From an uncultured Eubacteriales bacterium (GTDB lineage: Bacteria > Bacillota_I > Bacilli_A > RF39 > UBA660), in NCBI GenBank assembly GCA_900320735.1, contig ONTJ01000009.1, forward strand, positions 1 through 32,064: a DNA stretch of 32,064 nucleotides. Reading direction: 5' to 3'. Positions 16,251 to 24,796 of the stretch are shown piece after piece. The notes under the pieces are model-generated. The model was not told where the DNA came from. It was given only the letters and a program-made list of their open reading frames with translations, and made no database searches. Positions within the stretch are counted from its first letter, which is position 1. Each line of letters starts with the position of its first letter. Both the position numbers and the translations under genes were made by a program.

Positions 16251-17057
16251 ATGGATTTATTTGGATTAAAAATATCTGAAAAAATATACATGCCAATTAT
16301 AATAATATTAGTTTCTTTAATTGTATATGCCATATTAAATATAATACTAGGTAGTAAAATAACAATAAATAAAAATTTGTCAAAGCATGAAAAAAGAAGT
16401 AGAGAAACTGTGTTATTACTCATAAATAATATGATTAAAGTAGCTATAATAGTTATTGCAGCTTTTGGTATACTCCAAGTATTTGGAGTTAATACTAGTG
16501 CACTTGTAGCAGGCGCAACTGCCATCTCACTAGTTGTTGGACTTGCCTTTCAAGATATACTAAAAGATTTATTAGTTGGTGCAGCAATAATATTAGAAAG
16601 TCAATATGCTATTGGTGAAGTTGTTAGTATAAATGGATTTAAGGGAGAAGTAATATCATTAAATTTAAGATCAACAAGACTTAAATCTATGTCGGGTGAA
16701 GTTAGGATAATCGCAAACAGAAATATTAGTGAAGTAACTAATTATAGTTTGGGAAATGTAATAGTAAAAGTATTAGTTTCTATTTCATATGAAACAGATA
16801 TAAAGAAAGCTGAAAAAGTATTAGGTGAAACAATTGAAAAATTAAATTCCAATATAGAAGAATTAAATACACCTATTACAATTGCAGGGTTAGATAGTCT
16901 TTCGTCATCATCTGTTGACTATTTGTTAACAGCAGGTGCAAGTGCGAAGAATGAATATATTATAAAAAGAAAAATTTTGAGAGAAGTTAAACTGGCATTT
17001 GATAATAATAATATCAAAATACCTTATCCACAATTAGAGGTACACTATGATAAATAA
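16251..17057 (+). CDS. mscS: Small-conductance mechanosensitive channel, MscS family
   Basis: Membrane channel of 268 residues that opens on tension to release solutes during osmotic downshock. Three TM helices precede the beta domain: about residues 14-34, 58-78, and the pore helix region GATAISLVVGLAFQDILKDLLVGAAIILE, which carries the Gly/Ala-rich packing pattern. The MscS-fold segment follows (YAIGEVVSINGFKGEVISL, then RLKSMSGEVRIIANR). The C-terminus ends IPYPQLEVH, the usual IPFPQ motif. A short GGTGA ribosome site precedes the ATG, 9 bases after parB. In Bacillus, yyaD/yyaE-region genes occupy this interval. Confidence 0.92.
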   Translation: MDLFGLKISEKIYMPIIIILVSLIVYAILNIILGSKITINKNLSKHEKRSRETVLLLINNMIKVAIIVIAAFGILQVFGVNTSALVAGATAISLVVGLAFQDILKDLLVGAAIILESQYAIGEVVSINGFKGEVISLNLRSTRLKSMSGEVRIIANRNISEVTNYSLGNVIVKVLVSISYETDIKKAEKVLGETIEKLNSNIEELNTPITIAGLDSLSSSSVDYLLTAGASAKNEYIIKRKILREVKLAFDNNNIKIPYPQLEVHYDK

Positions 17058-17232
17058 CTATAAATTAGGCGATAAAGTGATAATGAAAAAAGGTCATCCA
17101 TGTGGAACTAACCTATGGGAAATAGTACGTATTGGCGTAGACATAAAATTAAAATGTATAAATTGTGGTAGAATAGTAATGCTACCACGTGTAGAGTTTA
17201 ACAAAAAAATTAAAAAAGTAGTGGAGGATTAA
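17047..17232 (+). CDS. DUF951 protein (YyzM-like)
   Basis: A 61-residue protein of the DUF951 family, found next to parB-ychF in many Bacilli (YyzM in B. subtilis). It has the family pattern YKLGDKVIMKKGHPCGTNLWEI...DIKLKCINCGR, with three cysteines (GHPCG and CINC) that could form a nucleic-acid-binding zinc site, and an SH3-like beta-rich fold is likely. Its ATG overlaps the end of mscS by 11 bases. Function is not established. Confidence 0.93.
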   Translation: MINNYKLGDKVIMKKGHPCGTNLWEIVRIGVDIKLKCINCGRIVMLPRVEFNKKIKKVVED

Positions 17233-17233
17233 A

Positions 17234-18745
17234 ATGGATAAAGAAAATAAAAAATTTAATTTACATCCAGTTTGGTTTTTTATAATTTTAATTGTTGCGA
17301 CAGTATTACTAAGTGTAATATTATCAATTTTAAATTTTCAAGGAACACAAATAGAAATTTCATCAGGAAGTACATCAACTTCACTTATTACAGTAGAATC
17401 ACTTTTAAGTTTTAATGGAATAAAATTTATGATTTCAGAGAGCTTAAATAATTTCTTAAAATTTGCACCATTAGGTACACTTATAATTGGCCTTCTTGGT
17501 GTAGGTATTGGTGTTAAAGTTGGCTTATTTAAATCGATATTTAATAAATTGACAAAGATAATTCCAAGAAAGACAATGTTTTTTATATTTTCGTTGTTAT
17601 GTATAGTTATGGGATTTTCTTCGGACATGGCATTTGTTATTATGATACCGCTTTCTGCAATATTATTTACTGAATACAAGCGAAGTCAAGTTGTTGGTAT
17701 GACAATGGCATTTGTATCAGTAGCCGCAGGAGCTAATATAAATTTATTCATAACATCACTTGATTATAGCTTACTTGAAATTGCCAAACCAGCTGTTAAC
17801 ATAGTTGATTCCAATTATAGTATAAGTTATAGTGGTAATTTATATTTTATTGTAATATCGTCACTATTACTAGCACTTATAATATCTATAGTTACAAATA
17901 TAGTTAGTAAAAATAAACCTGTAAGAATTGGTAATGATGAGAACGAAATAAGCGAAAAACTTGATAGACGTGGTCTAAGAAAAGCTCTATTTGCGTTAAT
18001 TATAATGGCATTAGTATTTATATATTCTATAATTCCGGGATTACCATTATCTGGATTCTTACTTGATTCATCACAAGAATTTTATGTAAATAAATTATTT
18101 GGAGCAAATGCACCTTTTGTTAGTGGTATATTATATATTGTATCTTTTGCTTTCATAGTTTGTTCTATAATATATGGTGTAACTACAAAACAATTAAAAA
18201 ATGAAAAAGATGTTATTAAGAATCTTTCAAATAGTTTAAATTGTATTGGCGAAATTCTTTTATTAGTATTTGTGGCTTCGCAATTTACAGCAATGTTTAG
18301 ATATACTAATATAGGTAATATTGTATGTGCTAATTTATTTAGTTTAATTGAAGGTAGTAATGCTTCATTTATATTATTAATAATATTTTCAATATTAGCT
18401 ATTGCAATTGGCAATATTTTCTTACCATCTACAAGTGCTAAATGGAGTTTATTTGCACCTACTTTAATACCACTATTTATGAAATCGAATATTACTCCAG
18501 AATTTACAGAAGCTATATTTAGATTATCATCGTCAATAACTAATATAATTACTCCTGTATTTTCATACTTTGTTATATTCTTAGGATTTATTGGTCTTTA
18601 TAGTAAAAGTGATTTTAGTATAAATAAATGTTATAAATTATTATGGCCATATTTCATTGCAATAGCCATACTATGGATATTTATAATATTTGGTTGGTAT
18701 GTATTAAAAGCACCAATTGGTCCTAATGTATTTCCAACAATATAA
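17234..18745 (+). CDS. AbgT-family transporter
   Basis: A 503-residue inner-membrane protein with about 10-12 TM helices and AbgT-family motifs: HPVWFFIIL at the N-terminus, NNFLKFAPLGTLIIGLLGVG, the SSDMAFVIMIPLSA segment, VSVAAGANINLFI, and a late Pro/Ser-rich re-entrant part (NIFLPSTSAKWSLFAP). Family members include the p-aminobenzoyl-glutamate importer AbgT and the antimetabolite exporter MtrF; which direction or substrate applies here cannot be told. It starts 1 base after DUF951 with GGAGG at 17222-17226, so it is the last gene of the parAB operon, an uncommon place for it. A terminator follows. Confidence 0.87.
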   Translation: MDKENKKFNLHPVWFFIILIVATVLLSVILSILNFQGTQIEISSGSTSTSLITVESLLSFNGIKFMISESLNNFLKFAPLGTLIIGLLGVGIGVKVGLFKSIFNKLTKIIPRKTMFFIFSLLCIVMGFSSDMAFVIMIPLSAILFTEYKRSQVVGMTMAFVSVAAGANINLFITSLDYSLLEIAKPAVNIVDSNYSISYSGNLYFIVISSLLLALIISIVTNIVSKNKPVRIGNDENEISEKLDRRGLRKALFALIIMALVFIYSIIPGLPLSGFLLDSSQEFYVNKLFGANAPFVSGILYIVSFAFIVCSIIYGVTTKQLKNEKDVIKNLSNSLNCIGEILLLVFVASQFTAMFRYTNIGNIVCANLFSLIEGSNASFILLIIFSILAIAIGNIFLPSTSAKWSLFAPTLIPLFMKSNITPEFTEAIFRLSSSITNIITPVFSYFVIFLGFIGLYSKSDFSINKCYKLLWPYFIAIAILWIFIIFGWYVLKAPIGPNVFPTI

Positions 18746-18773
18746 AATACACTATTTAATAGTGTATTTTTTA
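18744..18773 (+). terminator. Intrinsic terminator after the parAB-abgT unit
   Basis: Arms AAAATACACTAT (18744-18755) and ATAGTGTATTTT (18759-18770), a perfect 12-bp stem with a 3-base loop and trailing T residues; the first base overlaps the gene's stop codon. Confidence 0.88.
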
Positions 18774-18783
18774 ATAAAATAAA

Positions 18784-18812
18784 TTGAATAAATTAAAATA
18801 TAATGATATACT
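18784..18812 (+). promoter_or_regulatory. ychF promoter
   Basis: TTGAAT (18784-18789), 17 bp, TATACT (18807-18812) with TG at 18804-18805. An overlapping TATAAT at 18799-18804 has the wrong spacing to the same -35. Confidence 0.7.
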
Positions 18813-18839
18813 ATTTAATGTGAAAAAAGAGGTGTTATT

Positions 18840-19937
18840 ATGGGATTAACTGCAGGTATAGTAGGTCTTCCTAATGTAGGAAAATCAACTTTATTTAACG
18901 CAATAACCAAAAAAAATATACTAGCGGCAAATTATCCATTTGCCACTATTGATCCAAATGTAGGTGTAGTTATTGTTCCTGATAAAAGATTGGCTAAATT
19001 AGAGGAAATGGTTACCCCTGAAAATACTGTTCCAACATCATATGAGTTCATAGATATTGCTGGTTTAGTAAAAGGAGCATCTAAAGGTGAAGGACTTGGT
19101 AATAAATTTTTGTCACACATAAGAGATGTAGACGCTATTGTAGAGGTAGTTAGATGCTTTGATGATGAGAATATTACCCATGTTGAAGGTAGTACTGATC
19201 CTATAAGAGATATAGAAATAATAAATTTAGAGTTGATATTTTCTGATTTAGAAATCATTAATAATAGATTAGGCAAGATAGAAAAAAAAGCAGTATCCAC
19301 TAAAGATAAAGAAGCTCTTTTAGAAGTAGAATTAATTAAAAAAATAAAAGATGCGCTAGAAAAAAATATTCCAGCAAGACGTCTAGAATACACCGAAGAT
19401 GACGAGAAATTGTTAAAATCGTTTAATTTACTTACAAAAAAGCCATTAATTTATGCAGCCAATGTTTCAGAAGAAGATATAAATACAGGTAATAAGTATG
19501 TTGATTTAGTCAAAGATTATGCCTCTAAGGAATCTTCAGAGGTTGTTGTAATATGTGCAAAAATAGAAAGCGAATTATCAGAGTTAGAAGAAGAAGAAAA
19601 AAATATATTTTTAAGTGAACTTGGAATAGATGATAGTGGATTGAATAAATTAATAAATGCCACTTATTCCCTTTTAGGCTTGGCAACATATTTTACTGCA
19701 GGACCAAAAGAAGTTAAGGCATGGACATTTAAAAAAGGAATGAAAGCACCTGCTTGTGCTGGAATAATTCATAGTGATTTTGAAAGAGGCTTTATAAAAG
19801 CAGAAGTAATTTCATATGAAGACTATGTTAAATATGATGGGGAAAAGGGCGCTAAAGAAAACGGAAAACTTCGTGTAGAAGGTAAAGAATATGAAATGCA
19901 AGATGGAGATATTTGCTTATTTAGATTCAATGTATAA
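18840..19937 (+). CDS. ychF: Redox-regulated ATPase YchF/Obg-like
   Basis: Ribosome-associated P-loop NTPase of the Obg group that prefers ATP. The 365 residues hold G1 GLPNVGKST (residues 8-16), the switch and G3 segment DIAGLVKGASKGEGLGN, and, in place of the GTPase NKxD, the YchF-specific NVSE (YAANVSEED), which explains ATP preference. The C-terminal TGS domain ends GDICLFRFNV as usual. GAGGTG precedes the ATG. In Bacillus this is yyaF, immediately upstream of rpsF as here, except for an inserted minus-strand gene. Confidence 0.97.
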   Translation: MGLTAGIVGLPNVGKSTLFNAITKKNILAANYPFATIDPNVGVVIVPDKRLAKLEEMVTPENTVPTSYEFIDIAGLVKGASKGEGLGNKFLSHIRDVDAIVEVVRCFDDENITHVEGSTDPIRDIEIINLELIFSDLEIINNRLGKIEKKAVSTKDKEALLEVELIKKIKDALEKNIPARRLEYTEDDEKLLKSFNLLTKKPLIYAANVSEEDINTGNKYVDLVKDYASKESSEVVVICAKIESELSELEEEEKNIFLSELGIDDSGLNKLINATYSLLGLATYFTAGPKEVKAWTFKKGMKAPACAGIIHSDFERGFIKAEVISYEDYVKYDGEKGAKENGKLRVEGKEYEMQDGDICLFRFNV

Positions 19938-19972
19938 AAAAAGAAAGATCAAATTTGACCTTTCTTTTTTAC
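19938..19972 (+). terminator. Bidirectional terminator between ychF and a minus-strand gene
   Basis: A near-perfect hairpin: AAAAAAGAAAG...TCAAA pairs with TTTGA...CTTTCTTTTTT with one A-C mismatch and almost no loop. The convergent 88-residue gene uses part of the stem for its last codons. Confidence 0.8.
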
Positions 19973-20215
19973 ATATACCCATATGCCAACACCAATTATA
20001 ACAAATGTGAATACACTCAAATATACAAAAGTATTACTCTTTTTTAGTTCATAATCATAATCATACTTATAATTTTGGTAATTGAAGGTACCATTTATGC
20101 TATCATAACTATTATTTTTTGATATATTTGCCCGTGTCGCAATAGCTATTATTATACTTATTACAATTGGTACAACTATCAAAATAATTAAATATTTAAT
20201 TGCTTTCTTACTCAT
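19949..20215 (-). CDS. Small two-TM membrane protein, 88 aa
   Basis: An unrecognised 88-residue protein with two TM helices (about residues 6-27 and 62-81). Between them is a Tyr/Asn/Asp-rich loop (NYQNYKYDYDYELKK) that would face outside if both ends are cytoplasmic; the C-terminus is Lys-rich (VKKKGQI), consistent with that. AAAGGAAG lies about 8 bases upstream of the ATG, and a good divergent promoter is present. The gene interrupts the otherwise standard ychF-rpsF neighbourhood. No function can be proposed. Confidence 0.75.
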   Translation of the reverse strand: MSKKAIKYLIILIVVPIVISIIIAIATRANISKNNSYDSINGTFNYQNYKYDYDYELKKSNTFVYLSVFTFVIIGVGIWVYVKKKGQI

Positions 20216-20241
20216 AATAATACTTCCTTTAACTACTTAAA

Positions 20242-20270
20242 AGTATAACACCACACAAAATAAAAATCAA
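20242..20270 (-). promoter_or_regulatory. Promoter of the two-TM protein gene
   Basis: On the minus strand: TTGATT (20270-20265), 17 bp, TATACT (20247-20242) with TG just upstream. It is divergent from and about 24 bp away from the rpsF -35. Confidence 0.68.
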
Positions 20271-20293
20271 TAATAATAAATTTAACTTTTTTA

Positions 20294-20322
20294 TTTACAT
20301 TTAATTAGCTTTTTGTTATAAT
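20294..20322 (+). promoter_or_regulatory. rpsF operon promoter
   Basis: TTTACA (20294-20299), 17 bp, TATAAT (20317-20322) with TG at 20314-20315. Predicted start near 20329 gives a leader of about 60 bases. Confidence 0.78.
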
Positions 20323-20330
20323 ACTTTTGC

Positions 20331-20384
20331 GAGTATTAATTTACTCTCTGCCTATTTATAGGCCAATAGTCCAAAGGGAGGTGC
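20331..20384 (+). promoter_or_regulatory. Candidate autoregulatory leader of rpsF-ssb-rpsR
   Basis: The leader can form two incompatible pairings. Hairpin A: GAGTA (20331-20335) with TACTC (20342-20346). Alternative: CTCTC (20344-20348) with the Shine-Dalgarno GGGAG (20376-20380), enclosing an inner hairpin GCCTA/TAGGC (20350-20354, 20359-20363). The second hides the ribosome site. The S6:S18 complex is known to bind rpsF leaders in many bacteria; I could not confirm the published consensus here. Confidence 0.5.
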
Positions 20385-20389
20385 AAAAA

Positions 20390-20674
20390 ATGAATTATGA
20401 ATTATTATTCATTGTTAGACCTGATTTAGAAGAAAAAGTTATTAAGGATACTTTCAAAAAAATTGAAAAAGTATTAGTTGATAACGGAGCAAAAGTATTA
20501 AGCTCAAAAGAACTAGGTCAAAAAGAATTAGCATATGAAATAAAAAATCATAAATCTGGTTATTACTTCTTAATAAACGTAGAATCAGATGCTAAAGCAA
20601 TTGATGAATATAACAGAGTATCTACACTTAGTGAAGATATTATAAGACACATAGCAATTAAATTAGAAAAATAG
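20390..20674 (+). CDS. rpsF: 30S ribosomal protein S6
   Basis: S6 binds S18 in the platform of the small subunit. The 94-residue product starts MNYELLFIVRPDLEE and contains GQKELAYEIKNHKSGYYF, both typical of bacterial S6. The ATG at 20390 is supported by AAAGGGAGGTG at 20373-20383; an in-frame start at 20327 would place translation at the transcription start and is rejected. It leads the rpsF-ssb-rpsR operon. Confidence 0.97.
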   Translation: MNYELLFIVRPDLEEKVIKDTFKKIEKVLVDNGAKVLSSKELGQKELAYEIKNHKSGYYFLINVESDAKAIDEYNRVSTLSEDIIRHIAIKLEK

Positions 20675-20694
20675 TTAATAAGGAGTAGTACATT

Positions 20695-21159
20695 ATGAAT
20701 AGAGTAGAATTAATTGGAAGAATAACTAAAGATCCAGAACTAAGATACACAAGTGCAAATGTAGCAACTTGTAGATTTACACTTGCGGTAAATAGAAATT
20801 TTTCAAATCAAAACGGAGAAAGAGAAGCAGATTTTATTAATATAGTTGCTTGGAGAAATCAAGCTGAAAACATTAAAAAATATGTTTCCAAAGGAAGCTT
20901 AGTTGCAGTTGAAGGTAGAATTCAAACTGGTAGCTATGATAGAGATGGACAAAGGGTTTATACGACTGATGTAATTGCAGATAATGTTCAATTTTTAGAG
21001 TCAAAAAGTCAATCTCAAACTAGACAAACTGAAATGACTCCAGCAGATTTCGCAAATGATACTAAATCTGATAATGTACAAACTACTGACATAAATGAAG
21101 AAGTATTTGCTGATTTTGGTGATTCCATTGAAATTAGTGATGACGATATAGCATTTTAA
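20695..21159 (+). CDS. ssb: Single-stranded DNA-binding protein
   Basis: SSB coats single-stranded DNA in replication, recombination and repair. The 154-residue protein has the N-terminal OB fold ([44 protein letters not shown]) and a disordered, acidic tail ending SDDDIAF, the partner-binding tip present in nearly all bacterial SSBs (usually DDDIPF). Its position between rpsF and rpsR is the standard Firmicute arrangement. Confidence 0.97.
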   Translation: MNRVELIGRITKDPELRYTSANVATCRFTLAVNRNFSNQNGEREADFINIVAWRNQAENIKKYVSKGSLVAVEGRIQTGSYDRDGQRVYTTDVIADNVQFLESKSQSQTRQTEMTPADFANDTKSDNVQTTDINEEVFADFGDSIEISDDDIAF

Positions 21160-21177
21160 AAAAGGAGGTATATTACG

Positions 21178-21393
21178 ATGGCAGAATTCAGAAAGAAAAG
21201 AAAAAAAGTATGCCAATTATGTGCTGGTAAAGAATTAGATTATAAAGATACAGAAGCATTACATAGATATATTAATGAAAAAGGTAAAATATTACCAAGA
21301 AGAGTTACTGGTACATGTGCTAAGCATCAAAGAGAAGTAGCAAAACAAATTAAAAGAGCAAGAATGATGGCTTTATTGCCATTTACTAAATAA
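21178..21393 (+). CDS. rpsR: 30S ribosomal protein S18, zinc-binding form
   Basis: S18 of 71 residues, partner of S6. It retains the putative zinc ligands C12-x2-C15 and C47-x2-H50, so it is the zinc-binding (C+) version; many bacteria carry a zinc-free paralogue used under zinc starvation, not seen in this window. The motif [16 protein letters not shown] is characteristic. AAAGGAGG lies about 8 bases upstream; a terminator follows at once. Confidence 0.97.
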   Translation: MAEFRKKRKKVCQLCAGKELDYKDTEALHRYINEKGKILPRRVTGTCAKHQREVAKQIKRARMMALLPFTK

Positions 21394-21418
21394 GGATTAA
21401 TGTCCTTATTTTTTTATT
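21388..21418 (+). terminator. Terminator of rpsF-ssb-rpsR
   Basis: Arms AATAAGGA (21389-21396) and TCCTTATT (21403-21410), 6-base loop, then a T run. The stop codon is inside the left arm. Confidence 0.85.
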
Positions 21419-21427
21419 GCTTAAATA

Positions 21428-21456
21428 CTGACATATGTTAAAAAATATAGTATAAT
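21428..21456 (+). promoter_or_regulatory. rplI-dnaB promoter
   Basis: CTGACA (21428-21433), 17 bp, TATAAT (21451-21456): a 5/6 match at -35 and a perfect -10. Confidence 0.75.
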
Positions 21457-21491
21457 ATATATGCATAAGTATCTGAAAGAAGGTTTTAAAA

Positions 21492-21935
21492 ATGAAAGTA
21501 ATATTTTTAAAAGATTTAAAGGGACAAGGCAAAAAAGATGAAATAAAAGAAGTTAAAGATGGTTATGCAGAAAATTTCTTAATCAAGAATGGATATGCAA
21601 TAAAATATACACAAAAATCAGGTGAAATTTTAAATAAACAAATAGAAAAAAGAAGTGAGGACGAAAAAATACTAATTAAAAAATGTGAAGAAATAAAGAA
21701 GCAACTAGAAAATATCGAAATTAAATTTAAAGTAAAGACAGGCAAGGATGACAAAGTATTTGGAAATATATCAAGTAAACAAATATCAGAGGAGTTATCT
21801 AAAAATGGCTTTAACATCGATAAGAAAAAAATAATAATAAAGGATCAAATTAATACTTTAGGTATAACAAATGTACAAGTTTTTCTTCACTCTAAGGTAA
21901 TGGCCACATTAAAAATTAATTTGATAAAGGAGTAG
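21492..21935 (+). CDS. rplI: 50S ribosomal protein L9
   Basis: L9 of 147 residues: N-terminal rRNA-binding domain [31 protein letters not shown], a long charged connecting helix (about 40-75), and the C-terminal domain ([11 protein letters not shown] onward). AGAAGG precedes the ATG. It overlaps none of its neighbours but lies only 2 bases from dnaB, the usual rplI-dnaB coupling in Bacillota. Confidence 0.96.
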   Translation: MKVIFLKDLKGQGKKDEIKEVKDGYAENFLIKNGYAIKYTQKSGEILNKQIEKRSEDEKILIKKCEEIKKQLENIEIKFKVKTGKDDKVFGNISSKQISEELSKNGFNIDKKKIIIKDQINTLGITNVQVFLHSKVMATLKINLIKE

Positions 21936-21937
21936 TT

Positions 21938-23278
21938 ATGGATAAGAGAAATATGCCATTTAGTTTAGAAGCAGAGCAATCTGCACTTGGTGCAGCATTT
22001 TTATCTAAATATGCACTTCAAAAAATATGTGATGAGCTTACTAGAGATGATTTTTATCTTGACTCTCACATGAAGATCTATGATGCCTTAAGTGAATTAA
22101 ATGAAGAGGGTAAACCTATTGATATAACAATAGTAACTGATAGACTAGAAAAAAATAAAACATTAGCTAGTGCGGGTAATATAGAGTATTTACTTGAAAT
22201 AATTAATTCTGTTCCTTCTGCATCTAATATTGATTATTATGTTAATATTGTTCATGAAAAAGCTATACTTAGAAGACTGATTAATGTATCAAATGAAATT
22301 GCTTCTGAAAGTTATTTAGAAAATGGTAATGTTAATGATATATTAGATAGTGCAGAAATGAAGGTATTCAATGTTGTAAAAACAAGAAAGTCTTCTGAGT
22401 TTCATAGAGTACAAGATGTTGTATTTAAAGCTCAAGAAAATCTAGAAAAATTATGTAATCAAAAAGGTGAGATAACAGGATTATCAACAGGTTTTTATGA
22501 AATTGATAAGCTAACAAGTGGACTTCATGAGAATGAGCTAATAATAATTGCAGCAAGACCTGCTATGGGTAAGACTGCATTTGCACTTAACATAGCAACT
22601 AATGTAGCAAAAACAACTGATAAAGCAGTTGCATTATTCAATTTAGAGATGAGTGCAGAACAATTAGTTATGAGAATGTTCTCATCACTTGCTCAAATAG
22701 ATGGAAATAAAATTAAGACAGGTAGACTAGATAATAATGACTGGGCAAAATTAAGCGAAGGAATAAGTAGACTTGCGGATACAAATATTTTTATTGATGA
22801 TACTCCTGGGTTGACTATTGGAGATATAAGAAGTAAATGTAGAAGACTTGCAGCGTCTAAAGAAGGTTTAGCACTTGTCGTAATAGATTACTTACAACTT
22901 ATTTCTGGTAGTAGTAGGTATGCTGGAAATAGACAACAAGAAGTATCTGAAATATCTAGAAGTTTAAAAACAATGGCACTTGAATTAGGTGTTCCTGTCA
23001 TTGCACTTGCACAACTTTCACGTGCTGTTGAAGGAAGAGATGATAAGAGACCTCTTATGAGTGACTTAAGAGAATCAGGTTCAATAGAACAAGATGCTGA
23101 TATCGTTGCATTTCTTTATAGAGATGATTATTATAATAAAGAGGCAAGAATGGAAGGAAATATAAGTATTAGTGAATTTATTGTAGCTAAACATCGTAAT
23201 GGTCCTACAGCTACTATAGAATTATTATTTAAAAAGAATACTAGTACTTTTGCTAATTACAGTAAGGATGAAGCATAA
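21938..23278 (+). CDS. dnaB: Replicative DNA helicase
   Basis: Hexameric 5'-3' helicase of the replication fork (called DnaC in Bacillus). The 446-residue protein has the N-terminal helical domain (NMPFSLEAEQSALGA), a linker, and the RecA-like domain with Walker A ARPAMGKTA around residue 210, NLEMSAEQLVMRM, Walker B LVVIDYLQLI, and SDLRESGSIEQDADIV. No intein or insertion is seen. GGAGT precedes the ATG; the stop is part of the AAGGAGG used by the next gene. Confidence 0.98.
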   Translation: MDKRNMPFSLEAEQSALGAAFLSKYALQKICDELTRDDFYLDSHMKIYDALSELNEEGKPIDITIVTDRLEKNKTLASAGNIEYLLEIINSVPSASNIDYYVNIVHEKAILRRLINVSNEIASESYLENGNVNDILDSAEMKVFNVVKTRKSSEFHRVQDVVFKAQENLEKLCNQKGEITGLSTGFYEIDKLTSGLHENELIIIAARPAMGKTAFALNIATNVAKTTDKAVALFNLEMSAEQLVMRMFSSLAQIDGNKIKTGRLDNNDWAKLSEGISRLADTNIFIDDTPGLTIGDIRSKCRRLAASKEGLALVVIDYLQLISGSSRYAGNRQQEVSEISRSLKTMALELGVPVIALAQLSRAVEGRDDKRPLMSDLRESGSIEQDADIVAFLYRDDYYNKEARMEGNISISEFIVAKHRNGPTATIELLFKKNTSTFANYSKDEA

Positions 23279-23290
23279 GGAGGTAAATAA

Positions 23291-24796
23291 GTGGATAGAT
23301 TTAAAAAAAATATTCCAATTATAATTTCTTTATTAGTTGCACTAATATTTATATTGGCAACTGGTTTTATTACTCCGAAAGAAGAAAGTATTAAAGAAGT
23401 ATACAATGTTTATTTAGATGGTAATTTAATTGGAGCTATAAAATCTAAATCAGCCTTAGAAAGATATATAGACAAGGAACAAAAAGAATTAAAAGAGGAA
23501 TTTGATGTTGATAAAGTATATAAACCAAATGGGTTGGATATTCAAAAATGTCTAACATATAATGGCAAAATACTTAGTGAAAAAGAAATATATAAAAAAA
23601 TCAAAAAGAAAAAAAGTTTTACAATAAAGGGATATACGGCTACTATAAAATATTCAGATGGTACTGAGAAAAAAGTAAATTTTTTAAAGAAAAAAATGTT
23701 TGATGAAGCTGTTAATAAAGTTCTTAATGTATTTGTGAATAAAACAGAAGTTGATAATTATAAAAATGATACGCAAAAAGAAATAGAAACAACAGGTAGC
23801 ATTATTGAAAAAATTTATATAAGCGAAGATGTAACGATTTCGGAAAATTATGTATCGACTGATGAACTAATTTTTACAGATGTTACCAACTTAACAAAGT
23901 ATTTATTATTTGGAAGTTTAGACAAAGATGAAGAATATACAGTAAAACCTGGAGATACTATCGAAACAGTGGCATTTAATAATAGACTTGGTGTAGAAGA
24001 ATTTTTAATAGTTAATCCAGAATTTACTAGTGCTAATAATTTGCTAAGTGTAGGTCAAAAAGTAAGTATTGCTCTTATTGATCCTATGTTTAAAATAGTT
24101 GTTCAAAAACACGTTGTTGAAGATATTGATAAACCATTTGAAACAGTCTATAAAGATGATTCTAGTATGTATACTGGAACTACTAAAACAGAAACTGAAG
24201 GTGTGAATGGTGTACAAAGAATAACTGAAAAAGTACAATATATAAATGGGGAAGCTCAACCAACAGTCATAACTAATGCAGTCGTAATAACAGAACCTAT
24301 TAATAAAGTTGTTCTTAAGGGAACAAAACAACGTTCTAATACTGAAGTATATACAGGGCCAATTGTAGCAGCTGATGTGTCTGGTAGCTGGGGATGGCCA
24401 ACAATTTCTAAATATAAGGTAACAAGTAAATTTGGATATCGCTGGGGTAGATTACATGCAGGTATAGATATATCTGGTTCTGGATTTGGTTCACCAATAT
24501 TCTCAATAGGTAGTGGAACAGTTATAAAAATAACTAGTGGATGTGCTGATAATGGTTATTATGGAAATAGTTGTGGTGGACAACTTGGTAATGCAGTATA
24601 TGTTCAGTATAGTGGAGGAGTTATGGTAAAATATGCCCATTTACGAAGTAATATACCAGTATATGTAGGTCAAATTGTATCTAAGGGTCAAGTAATTGGT
24701 TATATGGGTAATAGTGGATCTTCTACAGGTACGCACTTGCACTTTGAGATAAGGATTAATGGATCACCTGTAAATCCATATTCACTATACCAATGA
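23291..24796 (+). CDS. Membrane-anchored M23 endopeptidase with LysM and G5 domains
   Basis: Peptidoglycan endopeptidase acting outside the cell. The 501-residue protein starts at GTG with AAGGAGG about 8 bases upstream. N-terminal TM helix or signal anchor at about residues 9-27; a 180-residue charged region of unknown fold; LysM near 215-262 (YTVKPGDTIETVA...LLSVGQKVSI) for wall binding; a G5-type domain (about 265-345, TTKTETEGVNGVQRITEKVQY); and a C-terminal M23 domain with HAGIDISG and HLHFEIRING, keeping its zinc ligands. It overlaps walJ by 4 bases (ATGA). In Bacillus the walRK-yycHI genes sit between dnaB and walJ; here this hydrolase does. Confidence 0.9.
   Translation: MDRFKKNIPIIISLLVALIFILATGFITPKEESIKEVYNVYLDGNLIGAIKSKSALERYIDKEQKELKEEFDVDKVYKPNGLDIQKCLTYNGKILSEKEIYKKIKKKKSFTIKGYTATIKYSDGTEKKVNFLKKKMFDEAVNKVLNVFVNKTEVDNYKNDTQKEIETTGSIIEKIYISEDVTISENYVSTDELIFTDVTNLTKYLLFGSLDKDEEYTVKPGDTIETVAFNNRLGVEEFLIVNPEFTSANNLLSVGQKVSIALIDPMFKIVVQKHVVEDIDKPFETVYKDDSSMYTGTTKTETEGVNGVQRITEKVQYINGEAQPTVITNAVVITEPINKVVLKGTKQRSNTEVYTGPIVAADVSGSWGWPTISKYKVTSKFGYRWGRLHAGIDISGSGFGSPIFSIGSGTVIKITSGCADNGYYGNSCGGQLGNAVYVQYSGGVMVKYAHLRSNIPVYVGQIVSKGQVIGYMGNSGSSTGTHLHFEIRINGSPVNPYSLYQ

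Noticed and set aside
17024-17032. Perfect DnaA box TTATCCACA
   Set aside because: It is a single copy inside mscS and is explained by the conserved IPYPQ codons; no cluster, AT-rich unwinding element or dnaA gene is near.
17182-17194. CTAC-CACGTG-TAG palindrome in the DUF951 gene
   Set aside because: Not a parS match beyond the core hexamer and located in conserved coding sequence.
18932-19393. Long open frame antisense to ychF (153 codons)
   Set aside because: Mirror of a highly conserved gene; Ser/Leu/Phe-rich composition typical of antisense frames in AT-rich DNA, with no ribosome site.
23011-23030. parS-like sequence around CACGTG
   Set aside because: Only the left half matches the parS consensus; the right half mismatches at every flanking position and the bases encode conserved dnaB residues.
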